DNA of 64,000 bases, taken from assembly GCA_036417435.1 (NCBI GenBank), contig CM070904.1, positions 125,798,695-125,862,694 of the forward strand, read 5' to 3'. Source of the stretch: Inia geoffrensis. Lineage: Eukaryota; Chordata; Mammalia; Artiodactyla; Iniidae. Made by a program: the position numbers and the translations under genes. Shown one piece after another: positions 1 to 12,199 of this stretch. Each line of letters opens with the position of its first letter. Within the stretch, counting starts at the first letter, position 1. The notes under the pieces are model-generated. The model had not been told where the DNA came from and searched no databases. It was given only the letters and a program-made list of their open reading frames with translations.

Positions 1-429
1 TTTAAAAAAAAAGTTTAACATCAAATAATATACTGGAGGAGAGGAAGTACAACAAATAGGTTAAATGATGTTCCTTCTCTATGAAGAATATTAAAAAATG
101 TGTAATATCAAGACCCACAATAGATAAACAGGCAAAGGACACAAATAATTCCCATAAGATTTACTAAGAAATAAAATTTTTGCTTATATAATCAAAGAAG
201 CTGGCAAGGGTTCCGTGAAACTGTCACCAATATACTGGTGAGTATACACATAAGTACCCAACCTTGGGACGTTGATAACTTATATTACAAGCCCTAGAAA
301 TCTTATTAGTCTTTCATTCAGAGATTCTAAAAATTTACCTTAAGTAAATTATGCAAAAGAAGGAAAAAATATGTACAGAAATATGTTCACTTTAATATTT
401 TTTTCTGATAGCAAAAAATACACACACGA
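1..429. other. AT-rich non-coding sequence
   Basis: No gene and no repeat that I can name. The base composition and A-rich runs would fit decayed LINE sequence, but no diagnostic motif is visible. Confidence 0.5.
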
Positions 430-644
430 GGGCTTCCCTGGTGGCGCAGTGGTTGAGAGTCCGCCTGCCGATGCAGGGGACACGGGTTCGTGCCCCGGTC
501 TGGGAAAATCCCACGTGCCGCGGAGCGGCTGGGCCCGTGAGCCATGGCCGCTGAGCCTGCGCGTCCGGAGCCTGTGCTCCGCAACGGGAGAGGCCACAAC
601 AGTGAGAGGCCCGCGTACCGCAAAAAAACAAAAAGAAAAAAAAA
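430..644 (+). mobile_element. CHR-type SINE, short-tail 'gtaccgc' subtype
   Basis: The tRNA-derived head 'cttccctggtggcgcagtgg' is followed by B-box-like 'gggttcgtgcc' and the body 'gagaggcccgcgtaccgc', then an A-rich tail. A target-site duplication is visible: 'aaaaatacacacacg' ends at 428 and recurs ending at 659. The element is non-autonomous and depends on LINE-1 machinery. It looks close to consensus, so it is a relatively recent insertion. CHR SINEs point to Cetacea, hippo or ruminant; this body type is the common cetacean one (from memory). Confidence 0.93.
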
Positions 645-659
645 AAAAATACACACACG

Positions 660-2260
660 CATTTAAATGTCAACAAGAGCTTAATTTCACTACGGTAAAT
701 CTACTCAATGGAAAATTTTTGTCTGCCTATGTTATGTTTATACTGACTACATTAAATAAGAAACCCACAAACTACAGAATTATACATTCAGAATGACTTC
801 AAGTATGATTTAAAAAACCCACGCAGAGGGAGAAAAACCTAGAAAAAGTTTCCAAATGCCAAATGTTGGTTGCATTCTAACAGTTAGATGGGGGGTGATT
901 TTTAAATCTTTTATCTTTATCTCACTCTTTTGTGTGTGTGTGTGTTTTTCTAATGATAATATGAAAACAATTGAAGAATTGTTTAATGCATTAAATGCTG
1001 GGGAAAAAGAAGAAAAATAAGCACAGCTTTTGACTTTCCCTTAAAAGAAGCCACATCTGGGTGTGTGCTTGAGGCAAGGTGGGAGCGGAAGGGAGATTTA
1101 CACAGAATTTAAAGGAATGCATTGAACTAACAGATGCTCAACTGATGAGGCATAAATCTTTCCTGGTCAAAGATTTCAACATGGAGTGTCAGAGGGACTT
1201 GGGAACAAAGCCTGAAGTGACAGAGAATTGGACAAGTGAGGAAGTAGGTGCCACCTAAGCGACCGGAGAACAGTCACAAGAACCCGATACCCGATAAAAA
1301 GCAAAGTTTCCTCTGTCTGCAGGTCAGCCATCACATCATGAAAATTGTTCATAAGGAGGAAAGAAGAATATGAAAGAGACTCAAAATGCCAGATGAACAT
1401 TGAGTGCCAGAGAGTGGGTGAAGGGGAGGGAAGACGTTTAAACACAAAGTTCAGAGAGCTATTAATAGAAACAAATGTAGACATTAAAATTTAACTATTT
1501 TCTAACTTGGGTATTTAGGTTAAATTATCTTGTCTATTTTAAAGGGACAAAGGAAGAGAAAATTCACAGTAGACACTGAAAGTGAAGAAAAACCTGCAAT
1601 GTCTCAATATAGAAAGCAGACGGGCAACCCCATGGAGGTTTAGACAAACGTAACAATTATAATAAAAATTATAATACTCCCTAACAATAACATTAACTAT
1701 AATACTTCTTATCAAAGGGGGAAGCCGATAAAATATTAAAACTCAATCATCTTGTGCCAATAAGAAACACACAAAAAACCAAAAAGGCATAGATAGGGTA
1801 AAATGATAAGATAATCTATAGATTATCAGGCACACAGAAGGCTAGGAAAGAAGGGAATATGACAAAGTAATTTTTTTTAGTGAAAAGAACTGAGAGAGTA
1901 ACACAGAAACCCCACAAGGTAAATGTTATAATAAGCAATTAATACATAAAATTTATGTTCCAATGAGCATGGCGAAGAAATCCATGATGGGAACAAGCAG
2001 AAATGCAAAACAAAGTAGAAATGGAAATATACTTGTACGCAGAGACCTTAATGCTCCCCTCTTAGAATATCACAGATCAAGTAGGCAGAGCTGTTTAGAG
2101 CCCAATGAATAAGGCAGAACTAGCAGATTAGTGAGAACTATGTCATAAATCAAGGGAATACACTCTCTCGGGGAGAGGACAAGTGTCTTTCAACAAATTC
2201 ATCCCATTCCTGGGCCCAGCCAAGGACTCCAAGGCAATAGCAATTCCACTCTTCTGTTCT
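660..2260. other. AT-rich non-coding DNA, partly decayed L1
   Basis: No supported gene. Around 2,030-2,160 the text resembles old LINE-1 ORF2 (a 'cacagatcaagtaggcaga' stretch), and 1,730-2,030 has similar composition. There is a short (GT)n near 931-945. Assignment to L1M is a guess by eye. Confidence 0.4.
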
Positions 2261-2267
2261 CAGATCC

Positions 2268-2310
2268 ATTTGCTGCAGCAAATAAGAAAACACAGCTATT
2301 TGCTGCAGCA
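2268..2310. repeat. 16-bp perfect palindrome plus direct repeat
   Basis: 'atttgctgcagcaaat' at 2268-2283 equals its own reverse complement. Its first 13 bases, 'atttgctgcagca', recur at 2298-2310, 30 bp downstream. No family is recognised. Confidence 0.8.
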
Positions 2311-3870
2311 CCGTGATAGTAATAATATATAATAAGCATTTTTATGCATTTTCTTAAGCAGTCTCTTAAGTAATGTGTCAAAGATAAAATCAGAAGTACA
2401 TTACTGAAATATTGGAAAGGAACAAATATTTATATATAAAACACAGATGCAGTCACCGCTGAAAGGAAAATAATTCCTAAGTAGTCTCGTGAACAGGAAG
2501 ACAGTGAGAAACGAGGTGAACCCCGGCTACACTCGGAAAATCTAGAAGAGGAGCATGGCGGACCTGTGACAAGTGGCCCTTGCGCTGCTCAGATCACCCA
2601 GGCACCAGAGGCTGTCTGTCTGCAGGGGCTGCAAGCGGAGGGACTGGGAACCTAAAGGAAGGACTAGGGTTGTTCATAATCTATAAAAGAATAGATATAT
2701 CAGCGTCTCCAAGGCTCAAGACAAGCTCCACTGTATAACTCCACAGGGCCACAAGAGAAACGGTTTCCAGGTGCTGTAAAAAGCAGATCTATCTTGCTAC
2801 CAGAAGTCGGAGAGCAGACCAAACGGCCATGTAATGAGCTCTCTGTCCCCAGAGGTATGCAAGCAAAGGCATCTAATCTAATCTGTTTATTCAGAATGAT
2901 GTCAAGAAAATTCACGTATATGAGAGGTTTTCTTTTTAAACCCTGAAATAGAATATTCTGTCAATATATCATTTTCTAATGTTTAGTGAAGAGGAGAGAA
3001 AACATCTCGTACAGGATAAAGGACTGGGCTGGGAGTCCAGAGGCCCCTGTTCTGCTCCTGGCTCTCTCTGGCTGTGGGGCCTCTGTCTAGGTTCTCTCAT
3101 CCAAACAGCACTGCCCAGCGCTGGGGTTCTGGAGCCCGTGGCCTCACCAATGGGCTCTCTTACTGCCAACCCGGCCCCATTCTGGGCTGTGATTCCTGCA
3201 GCTGTCAGGGCCCAGTCTGCCCACGTCTTCAAGGACCCAGCATCCCACTCAGGGCAGCCCTGATCCCGTGTGTGTACAGCGGGAGCATCTAAATGCAGCT
3301 GTGGCTCAGACCAAGGGAGCCTTCCTTCCTGGAAAGTCCTGGATTTTCCAGAAAACACCAGCAACGGGAAAAATGCAACGTTAGGTGGTTTGCAGGCTAA
3401 GAAGATGCTTCTCTTGTGCTGCCAAATCCCTCATCCTCAGGGAGCACTCTGGTGGGAGCCAACTCAGAGATGGGCATCCCAGCCTGGGACTGAGCAGGGT
3501 TGGTACAGCCTGAGGGATGTCGTTTGAAGAGGAATGTTCCCCAGGACCAAGTTCCTTGCCTGAAATCCCAATCTCCTCTGGGGGAGCAGTGGTGAATGCC
3601 ACAGTTAGAATATAAACGTTTACTTGGATTCAGTTATCTGTTACTAGTACTGCAGTGTGAGCTGGGCTTCTGGGGCACAATTAAGAAAGAACAGGACACG
3701 GGGGAATGGGACACATAGACAGAATCTCCGGGAGCCCAGAATTTTGCTGTAGCTGTACCCTGAGTTTGGTGGGGGGGTGAAGTGATGCTGGGGGAGTGCA
3801 GGGGCCAGCTCAGGGACTTGAGATATGGCCCCTCTGTGCTAAATGCTCTAAGGAGAGAACTTGGTACATT
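2311..3870. other. Single-copy non-coding DNA, becoming GC-rich
   Basis: Composition shifts from AT-rich to GC-rich near 2.5 kb. Open frames around 2,970-3,530 overlap on both strands and match no protein I know, with no convincing exon borders. I see nothing else. Confidence 0.4.
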
Positions 3871-3879
3871 CCTGGGATG

Positions 3880-3990
3880 CTGTTATAATTATGCCCACTT
3901 TACAGATGAAGACAGTGAGGCTCACAGAAGTTAAAGAGTCTATTATCCAAGATCAAACAGGTAGTGAGGGGCCTCCCTGGAACTCACATT
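3880..3990 (-). repeat. MIR fragment (antisense)
   Basis: The segment 'cactttacagatgaagacag' followed by 'aggctcacagaagttaaaga' is the standard reverse-strand MIR core (tRNA-derived ancient mammalian SINE). Confidence 0.75.
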
Positions 3991-4689
3991 CTGTGTCTCT
4001 CCATCCTTCCCTCACCCCATCCCCACCGGCATCAACAGCAAGAGGACCCGGTATATCCAGGAACTCCCCGCACCCCCTTCCTCACCCCTTTCAGTACCTG
4101 GCACCACCCGACAGAGTCTGATACACTCAGACTCACCTCCCCTCCTAAAAACCCCATCCCTTCCTCCAACACACCTCCCTGATCCACCGTATCATCTGAT
4201 ATGATTTCCCTGCTGTGGCCGGGTGGGGCTGTTAATAGCATCTGTGTGCCATTCGGGTGAGTGTCCTGTCATCCTCAAGCAACTCCAGGAAGGTGATATA
4301 ACAGTCCGTCAAAAGGGACTTATTAAATGAAAGAGGGACTGAATTAACGACCTGGTCTGGGGCAGCTCCAGGGTGACAGGCGTTCCCTGTGGAGCTGAGA
4401 CAGCCGGCCAGACCTGAGAGCACAAAGCCTTCCACGGAGCCCTGAGCTGCACTGTGCACATCTCTGCCCCAGCTCCGCCGCTCCGAGAGCGCAAAGCCCA
4501 GCCCAGGCCAGTCCTGCAGACATTTCCTGACTTCCCGTTCTCCACCTCCACTCTTAAGAAAGATCTGGACTCATCAGGGTTCTCCATGCTGCTGTATCTT
4601 CCCTCCCAGCCTCTCCGAGGGTTCGAGGATAATCTAGTTATAAGACATAACGGTATCCAAAGCTTGCTGGGTGCTAACTGGGGTGGGGA

Positions 4690-4835
4690 CGGGGAACAAG
4701 CACTTCCATCACTTACTGCTCTCCAGAGCCCCATGAGGAATGCTCCCATTCCCCAGAGAGGTACACTGAGGCCAGGGAAGTTACACAGCTGGCAAGTGTC
4801 TGGCCTGGACTCCCAAGCATGGCTCTAGCCTGCCA
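4690..4835 (-). repeat. MIR fragment (antisense)
   Basis: 'cattccccagagaggtacac' and 'tgaggccagggaagttacac' then 'agctggcaagtgtctggcct' follow the order of an antisense MIR. Confidence 0.6.
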
Positions 4836-7800
4836 CGAGCACCTCACTCAGGGGCTGCAGGGTGATTCCTGGAGTTTGTAATCTTGGGCTCTTTGTGCTT
4901 TCCTGGCCAGATTCCAGGGCAGCAGGCAGCCAGGCCAGTGGAGGGTGGTGGCACGCAAGCCGAGCTCCCAAGGGGAAGGCTCCTGCACTGCCTACAGTGA
5001 GGTTTCCCCACTCAGGCAAGATGCTGCAACCCTGAGTCAAATCAGGAGGAAGTTGAGGGTTCGTAGAAAATGTCACCTGCTGTCAGGGACAAACCAGCCC
5101 TCCGCTGCCACTGCCGCTGTCACGGAGGCTGCCAGGGGCTGCCACTACCCCTGCCGTCTGGGAAGGCCCGCCGAATCGGGGCAGGTGTGGACAGAGCCCA
5201 GGACCCGAAGGCCCGGTTGACCTCAGGAAAGTCGCCCGCAGTCCCAGAGAGCAAGGTCAGTGTGTGGTTCTGTGTGTCGGGTTTTCTGAGTGGCCCAGGG
5301 GCTTTTACCTGTAGGGGGTCCAGTGCAGCCGATGGAGTTGTGAGATGTCATTTCTCCTCCCAGCTTGGTCACCAGTCTGCTGTGGTGACAGTCACTTCCC
5401 TCTGGGGCTCAGCCTCCTCATCTGTGAAATGCGGGGGTGGGACCAGATGCTCTTCAAGCAGCTCCACAGCAGCCTTGTCTGGCCAAGGGGCTTCTCTCGG
5501 GTCAGGAGAGGGGCTCCGTGGGGGGTCCCTCCTCTCTAAGTGCAGCTAGAATGCGGCCTGGGGTGACACGTTGCCAGGAAGAGGCTCTAGGCTCTTGTGT
5601 CCTCTCAGAGGGTCTGCACACTCACTCAGCTTCCCCCAAAAAATGTCAAGAGGCACTGCCTGAGCCGAGGTGTGAGAAGACTTTGGAAGAGGAGGAACCA
5701 TCTCACGCAGCAGACATCCTGAGCTTGGCATCACACAGGGACAGCCAGCGTCTGAAAAGGGCTGTCACGGCTTCCAGCACTTCTGGGGTTTAGGATTCAG
5801 AACTACTGCCCACAGAAAGGAAGGTGGTGCTGGACACCTTCATATTTCAGGACTTGTGGCTTGGGAAGGTCCAGCCTAGGAGACCTCAGCCCCTGCCTGC
5901 GTGTCCTCAGGGATGGTCAGCAGGGCTGCCTCACTCCCAAGGGCCCTGTGAGCAGAGATTTCCCCGGGGCCGCCCATCTCCAGGGCAGGAAGAGCCAAGC
6001 CTTGCCCATGGGCCCCAGGTGGCTCTCAGCAAGGAACCCGTGCCGATTCCAGACATTCAGAAAAGTCTGGGCTGAAACGCAGCCTGGCGGATTCCACTCC
6101 CTGCCCAGGAGGGACTAGGAGATCCCACGAAAGACTGAGGCACGGGCTGTTTCTACAGGCCTGGCAGGCTGGGGCTTTCAGGCATCTACAGGAATAGAAA
6201 CTCTCCAAAGTGGGTCGGGGTGATTTATCCCAGCAAACACTGTCTCTGTATAAACAGTAGCTTGTGCGTGACTGTGGGCGAGTCACCTGGCCCTCCAGAG
6301 CACGGGTTCCTTGTCATTCGGTGAAGAGCTTGACAGAACCCTTTAGGTTCTCACCGTCTCCGATCCAATCACACTTGTGCTTGTGCTATGGGTAGAACCA
6401 AGTTCACTCACTGCCCTGGGCCATGGAACCCAACCCGGCCTGGGCTCGAGGCGGGGCACCGGGCAGTCCTTCCCCAAGCGAGGCCACCCCAGGCCCCTGG
6501 CCCAATCTAAGTCGAGGTGAGGCGGCCAGGCCAGGGCACCCTGGGTGAAGATGCAGGAGGCCAGGAGCCCGTGGGGAAAGCAGCAGCGAGGAGATGGGCC
6601 GGTGTCCGGGGCCTGCGGCATCGGAGCTCCAGGAAGGGGTCAGCCTTGAGGGGCCCGCAGAGAAGGACTCACAGTTCAGGCCCTCCTCAAAGGGAGCCTT
6701 ACCCACCTCTTGTTCTGGCTATCTTTTTTTGTTGTTGTTAATGAATATCTCTGTGTTTTACTACTGTTGCTTTTTATTTTAAATTTGGAACGCAAACACG
6801 TGATTCAAATACACATGTAAACATACAGTAAAATGTCTGTGCCCAGCACCCACCTACCCTTAGGGCGCCACTGATTGCAGCTTCTTTCACAATTTCTATA
6901 CAAGCATGTACACATATGTGGGCCCTTATTTTCTCCCTTTTAATGCAAACACAAGTCATCTTCCACCTCCCTTTCTTGAAGACCTTTGCTAACGACCCTC
7001 ATCAAGGGAGTGGACCCCTGGCAGGGGAACGTGTCGTTCAGGGAGGCTCAGAGTGCGCTGGCTCGTTAGGGGGGGACCAGGCAGGGACTTGTCCAGGGCC
7101 GATCCATGGCTCTGGCTTCTCCATCCAGCTCCATCCAGAGTTGCCCACTGCTGTGGGAGAGGGAGGCGGGGTGTGTGTGTGTGTGCATTGCAGGCTGTAA
7201 GTGCTGGGTCACAGTCATGTAGGATGCCTCCCAAGCCCGCCCAGGGGAGCTACTCAGGGAACAGGGGCGAGGGACAAGGTGGGGAAGGAGGATTCTAGAG
7301 GCACAGAGAACAGCCAAGGGCAGTCACGAGGAGGGAGGAGCATGGCGTTTGGGGGGATCCGGGGGTTTCTCTGTAGAGTCGAAGGGCTGGAGGGCTGGCC
7401 AGACAGCAGCAGGGGCAGGGGTGCTCAGGGGCCCCAGGGAATGCATGCACTGGATCAGAATGTCATACATGAAGCCGTCCAATAAAACAGAACGCTCTGA
7501 CATAGTCCAGAGCTTTTCTTCTCACACCCAGCCAAGTCAGCGCTACCGTGGGCTGAGGCAGTTCAAGAATTGGACACAGGACAGACCCAGTCGGGGGGCA
7601 GGGTCAGTGTGGGGTGAGGGCAACAGCAGTAACAGGAAGGAATCAGAAAGGGAAGGGGCTGTCGGGTGGTTTGAGGGAAGGGTCGTTGTCATCAGAGGCA
7701 GCCTGATTCCGGCGAGAGCCTCAGGCAGGCCGGGCTCAGTAACCGCTTCCCATGCAGACCGCTTTGTAAATTTGGCTCGTTGCCTAACTTCTGTAAATTG

Positions 7801-9800
7801 GGGGTCAGACATTCATTCAATCAACAAACTCCTTACCAGGCAGTGGTGGTCAAGACAGACAGCAGGACCTGCCTCAGAACACTGCTTTAAGGAGTCGGCA
7901 TGACCGCAGGGCTCAGAGCACCAGCAAGTGTCTGGTACTTCACGATGCTGAGACCCCTCAACCCCTATTGATGTTACGTCTGCCTCAAGGTTCTCTTAGG
8001 AGAAAAGGAAAGCAACGAAACCTTCCTGATAGAAGGGGATGGGGTCCCAGACATGAGGCAGCCTGGACAGAGAGGGGAGGGCAGGAGAAACTGAGGACGG
8101 AAAGGCAGGGAGGCACCCTCAGCGCCACACCTCCAGGCTCTGCCACAGATCTGTCCCTAAGCTCAACCTGTGCATCTAGCCTGCCTAACTCAGTCCACTG
8201 GAGCACAAATGAGGCCCTTTCCGGGGGGTCTGAACCAAGTCCCTGAGGACCACCCCACCAGGCCCCCTAGCTCTTGTTAAATCAGCTGGACCCTAATAGC
8301 ACCCACAGAGACCGACAGCATCCAGCCTCCCTGAAAGTGGGCACGTGGGTAGCTGACAGCATCAAGGTCTAGACGCTTACTAGCAAGTAGAACCTACTAG
8401 GGCACAGCAACCCTTTAGGATTCACCCATTCCCCTCCCACACGCCCCTTCCGGCTCTCACTAGAAATGTAGTGCAAGGTTAAGGCAGAAAGTGCTGGATG
8501 CTCAGATACCTGGGTGTGGGCTTTCCCTTCGGTTCCTGTCATGACTCTGGTCATTTCTTCAGAGCTCCCTGTCCCCCACAGTTGTCCTCCCTGTTGCTGC
8601 TTTTGGCCCTAATGCGATCTGGAGTCCCCCGAGGGTGCAGGAGTCAGACAAGGTGGACTCCAAGGCAGACGCCGAAATTCCGCAGCGCCAGAGGGGCCCT
8701 TCACCATGAAGGGTGTAAAGACCACAGGGTTCTAGAAAAGATGGGCATCCAGCAAGGGAGGAAGGGTTCTGTGATTTACGGAAGCAGGGCCAGCACTTCG
8801 AGGAAGCGTAGATGCCTCCAAGTTACCACCCCTGGCTTTCTTGTCCAGGCTCTCCAAGGCCCCTCGGGGGTCTGGCCCTCAAGGGGGAGAGTGTCCTGGG
8901 CTGAGCCATGGAGGGAGCTTCCTGGTCTTTCCGCCTCCAGCTTGGCATCCAGAGCCCCAGTCCCCCTCCTGCCTGGGCCCTGGGGGCTTCTCACCTCTGG
9001 CCTCCGGGGCTCCATGACACCTGCCAGAGGTCACAGCTCCCAGTTACACTGTATGTTTCCCGGGGACAAGATGGAGTGGGGGAATGGTGGACCCTTTTGG
9101 AATATTTTACTCTTCATATTTCCTGTTGCATAAAGTGCACTCTGTCCTTAGCCCACGTGTCCAATGGGAGTGCAATAATCTCTTTCACGCTTTAGTTATT
9201 AAACGTCTGTCCTACTTATGTTTTGTGAGTGTTTTCTCCTCACTTCATTCCTTCCCAACCCTCCCCCACTGACACACATTTTTATCTTTGCTGCAAAAAA
9301 ATTGTCAATTGGGGTATAATGGTATGTCCTTTTGCTCCCATGAATTGTCTTGCAGCGACTAATAACGAGTACATCTTTACCCTCTACCGCTGGAGTCAGC
9401 ATGGTGCTCATTTCCTTCCTGGAAATCTTTGAATTCACTTTGATTAAAAAACTTTTTAATCCTGAGTTGGAGGATTAAAAGAGCTTCTCCAATACCGAGG
9501 GCCTGACAGGTCCCTGTAAGAGTGAAGATGACCCTCCTATTTTCATACAAAAACGCTTTGTCCCCAGATCCTCTTGCCCGCAGCTGTGGTGCCTCCACAT
9601 CTGCTCTTTATCGTCATCAAATATCTTCCCAGTCACTCCCCGCTCATAGCTCAGTCTCCATCCCTGGACACCCCCCCACCCCAGGATGGACAGGACAGCA
9701 TCATCAGCAATGCCAGGACAGCATCATCCACCATTTACACAGGCAGTCCTGAGGATCAGTCCGTGGGCTACGCCCTTATAAATAAAATCAGTTCATTCTC
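4836..9800. other. GC-rich single-copy non-coding DNA
   Basis: About 5 kb with no recent SINE or LINE insertion. Weak sense-strand MIR-like text occurs near 5,370-5,440 ('cctcctcatctgtgaaatgc') and 6,240-6,340. A short (GT)n lies at 7,171-7,185. Open frames reach 211 codons (8,498-9,133), but opposite-strand frames are equally open and nothing matches a known protein. It could be intron, UTR or intergenic DNA. Confidence 0.4.
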
Positions 9801-9804
9801 CAAA

Positions 9805-9950
9805 CAAACTGTGAGGCGTATACTATCATTAGCCTCATTTACAGACGAGGAGACTGAGGTGCAGCAAGGTCGAGTCACAGGCCCACATGTGCGCCAGGAG
9901 CACAGCTGGACCTGGTCATCAAGCCGCGAGTCCAGGTTTGTACCTGCTGG
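9805..9950 (-). repeat. MIR fragment (antisense)
   Basis: 'cctcatttacagacgaggag' then 'actgaggtgcagcaaggtcg' is an antisense MIR core. Confidence 0.8.
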
Positions 9951-9954
9951 GCCT

Positions 9955-10125
9955 GGCACTCAGTGCACACCTGCACCACCTCACGGCATCCTTGCAATGC
10001 CCCACGAGGCAGGGCCCGTGAGCACCTCCAATTCATGGGTGTGGAAACAGAGACACGAGAGGTTAAACAACGCACCCAAGATGGCCCAGTTATTAAGAAG
10101 CTGAGCTGCAGCGCAAACCACACCT
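9955..10125 (-). repeat. Second adjacent MIR fragment (antisense)
   Basis: 'gtggaaacagagacacgaga' then 'ggttaaacaacgcacccaag' repeats the MIR order directly after the previous copy and in the same orientation. Confidence 0.75.
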
Positions 10126-10129
10126 GCCT

Positions 10130-11250
10130 GACTCCAGAGGCCCCAAGGTAACTGCTACCCTCACCGCCTTTTAATTTCCACGTGCTGCTCTCACAGTGTG
10201 ACCTACTCCTCTTCACGCCTCCTGCCCCTGGGCGCCCCCAAGCCCACAGCCCCTGAAAGCTCCCCTCTCCCTCAAGCCCTCCCTCCACCTGCTGCACCCC
10301 CTGCCTCTCCACTGCCCAGTTCATCCCCAGACCGGGTCAGTCCCCACCCCTGCTGCACTCCACCCCCAGGCCATCGAGCCAGCGGAAAACTCTCCAAGAG
10401 GCAACGGGAGCCACTCAAAATGGTGGTCTTGGAGCACCAGCACCCCTTCCTGGTGCAAGATCAGACCCACCCCAGCCTCTCCCATATCTCCTTCAGCCCT
10501 CCCCAGGATCCCCACCATCCACGGATGCCTTTGCCTCCAACGTCACAGAGAAAACCTGGCTCATCGAGCATGAACCTCGGACCCCTTGTCCTCACAACGG
10601 CACGGTCTGCACCCAACCAACTTCCGCAAGGTGTTTCTGCTGCTTAGAGTAACTCACCTCCCAACTCTAGCCCACCTCACCTGTCTCCGTGGGGAACCTG
10701 CCCCATCAAGTTGTCACCGCTGTTTATGAGGGGTGTCCGTAGGGCATAGAAAAATGTTAGAGGATGTTACAAGAACAAAACTTCATTCCCTACTTATTGG
10801 TTTTGAAGGTAGACAATTACAAATTGGATGGATACCTGTTCTATAATCTAAGGTGACCAGAAACCTTAATTTATGTATGATGTGATCTTTACAGGGATTT
10901 CTGTAAAGGAACATTAACTTCTGTTACATAACACACATAGTGTTATACGAAGGGAAAGCTATTACGGAAGGAAAAGTTTTCAGTGTTCATTAAAATAATT
11001 GGATCTGCACCTCTTCTAAAATGAAAAGAACATGGGTATGAATATTTATAAGATGAAAACACAGAGGCCTCGGATTAAACAACTCTCTAAGTTCTGAACT
11101 CAAGACAGTGTTAATCAAAAGGACAGTCTCCACGTGAGGCCGAAGGTCTCCAGGTCCACGTCTTCCAGCCCAGATGCATCTGCAACCTGGATCTCTTGCT
11201 TAGGCCCGCCCTCCATCCTGGTCCAGGACTCCTCATCCCGTTCCCTGATC
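10130..11250. other. Non-coding DNA with an AT-rich island
   Basis: 10,200-10,700 is C-rich and proline-coding in one frame but unrecognised. About 10,730-11,110 is distinctly AT-rich within a GC-rich block and matches no repeat family that I know. Confidence 0.4.
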
Positions 11251-11474
11251 CCATCACTTCCCAGCCTCCGGCAAAAAAAAAGCACACCTTGTTCGAGTCC
11301 AAACACTGCCTCTGATGGTCTCCTTCCAGGCCTCGGTTTCCTCATCTCTACTATGGGCACAGCTGTGCTGCAAACACAGCCTCCGGTCATCTTTCTCTCT
11401 CTAGAACTATCTGATCCTAAGGTCTGAGGAAACAGAGGCAGACAGAAGTCCAGGGTCAGATTCTCACCTTCTTC

Positions 11475-11531
11475 ATTGGCAACAATGAAGAAAACGCAGC
11501 CCTGCTGTTGTTCTGCTGTCCCCAGCCCGTC
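11475..11531 (+). other. Highly matched core block of the left arm
   Basis: This block begins 'attggcaacaatgaagaaaa' and runs into the 'cagccctgctgttgttctgc' stretch. Against the reverse complement of 19,026-19,083 I count about two mismatches, far better than the flanks. It contains 'aacaatg' (a SOX-type core) next to 'ttggca' (NFI half-site or RFX-like). Function is unknown; motif names are pattern matches only. Confidence 0.7.
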
Positions 11532-11748
11532 GCCTTCCCCTCCCCCTCCCCTTGCCTCTTCCCCCCTTACCTGATCCCCTCTACCCCTGCCTGCTGCAGG
11601 CCCCTGCTCTCGGCCCTCGGCCTGGCCCCTCTCCTCCTCACCCAGCCAGGCTCCCAGCTTTCAGCAGCAGGCCCTCTCCTAACTTTGGAGCCTGCAAGGC
11701 CCACTGCCTCCACGGATTCCCCTGGAGTCCCCTGCTCCCCCTGCCCCG

Positions 11749-11870
11749 CCAGTCCCCCTGCCCCTGCCAGTCCTCCTTCCCCCACCAGTCCCCATCCCCC
11801 GCCAGTCCCCCCACCTCACCAGTCCCCCTCCCCACCAGTCCCTTCCACCGCCAGTTCCCCTCCCCCCACC
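11749..11870 (+). repeat. Pyrimidine-rich minisatellite, 7 units of 16-18 bp
   Basis: Units start with 'ccagt' at 11,749, 11,767, 11,785, 11,802, 11,819, 11,835 and 11,851. The steps are 18, 18, 17, 17, 16 and 16 bp. Each unit is 'ccagtcccc' plus a C-rich filler. It makes a long proline-rich open frame that should not be read as a gene. The opposite arm of the duplication has no comparable array. Confidence 0.85.
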
Positions 11871-12199
11871 CTCTTCCCTTGCCGCCTGGCCTCCCTCCCT
11901 TCTCCTCACTCCTCCTTTGTCCTGAACCCCCGCTTCTGGCCCCCCTCTGGCCTCCAGCCATCTGGGCAACCTGCTAGCCTGTTCCTACATCTTTCCTGCC
12001 CAGTCACCTCCTCCCATCATCTCCCCTCCTTTGGGCCATTGTGCAAACCATCCCAGAAGCCTGGTGCCCCTGCCAGCGGGCCCCTGGGCCTCTTGGAGCT
12101 TCGTGAGTTGGGCACCTCCTGGGCTCAGGGAGAGCCTGGTGGGCCCGCCAGGGCTCCAGGAAGCCCCCATCCCTACAGCCAGTTCTCATCCATCCATCT

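Larger units (their letters stand above)
11255..12195 (+). repeat. Left arm of an inverted duplication
   Basis: Its sequence matches the reverse complement of about 18,590-19,300 in the same order. Matching landmarks: 'actgcctctgatggtc' (left about 11,305; right about 19,255), 'cctcatctctac' then 'gggcacagctgtgctgc', a block of about 57 bp at 11,475-11,531, 'cttgcctcttcccccc' then 'ttacctg', 'ttgccgcctggcc', 'tctgccagcgggcc'-like text near 12,075, and 'agcttcgtg' near 12,100. By eye, identity is roughly three-quarters outside the best block. This arm also has a C-rich array and an insertion near 11,890-11,960 that the other arm lacks. Family unknown. Confidence 0.85.

Noticed and set aside
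430..520. tRNA gene call from A-box/B-box-like sequence in SINE heads
   Set aside because: These are tRNA-derived SINE promoters. They do not fold into a complete tRNA cloverleaf.
8498..9133. 211-codon open frame
   Set aside because: GC-rich chance frame with no recognised similarity and several overlapping frames.
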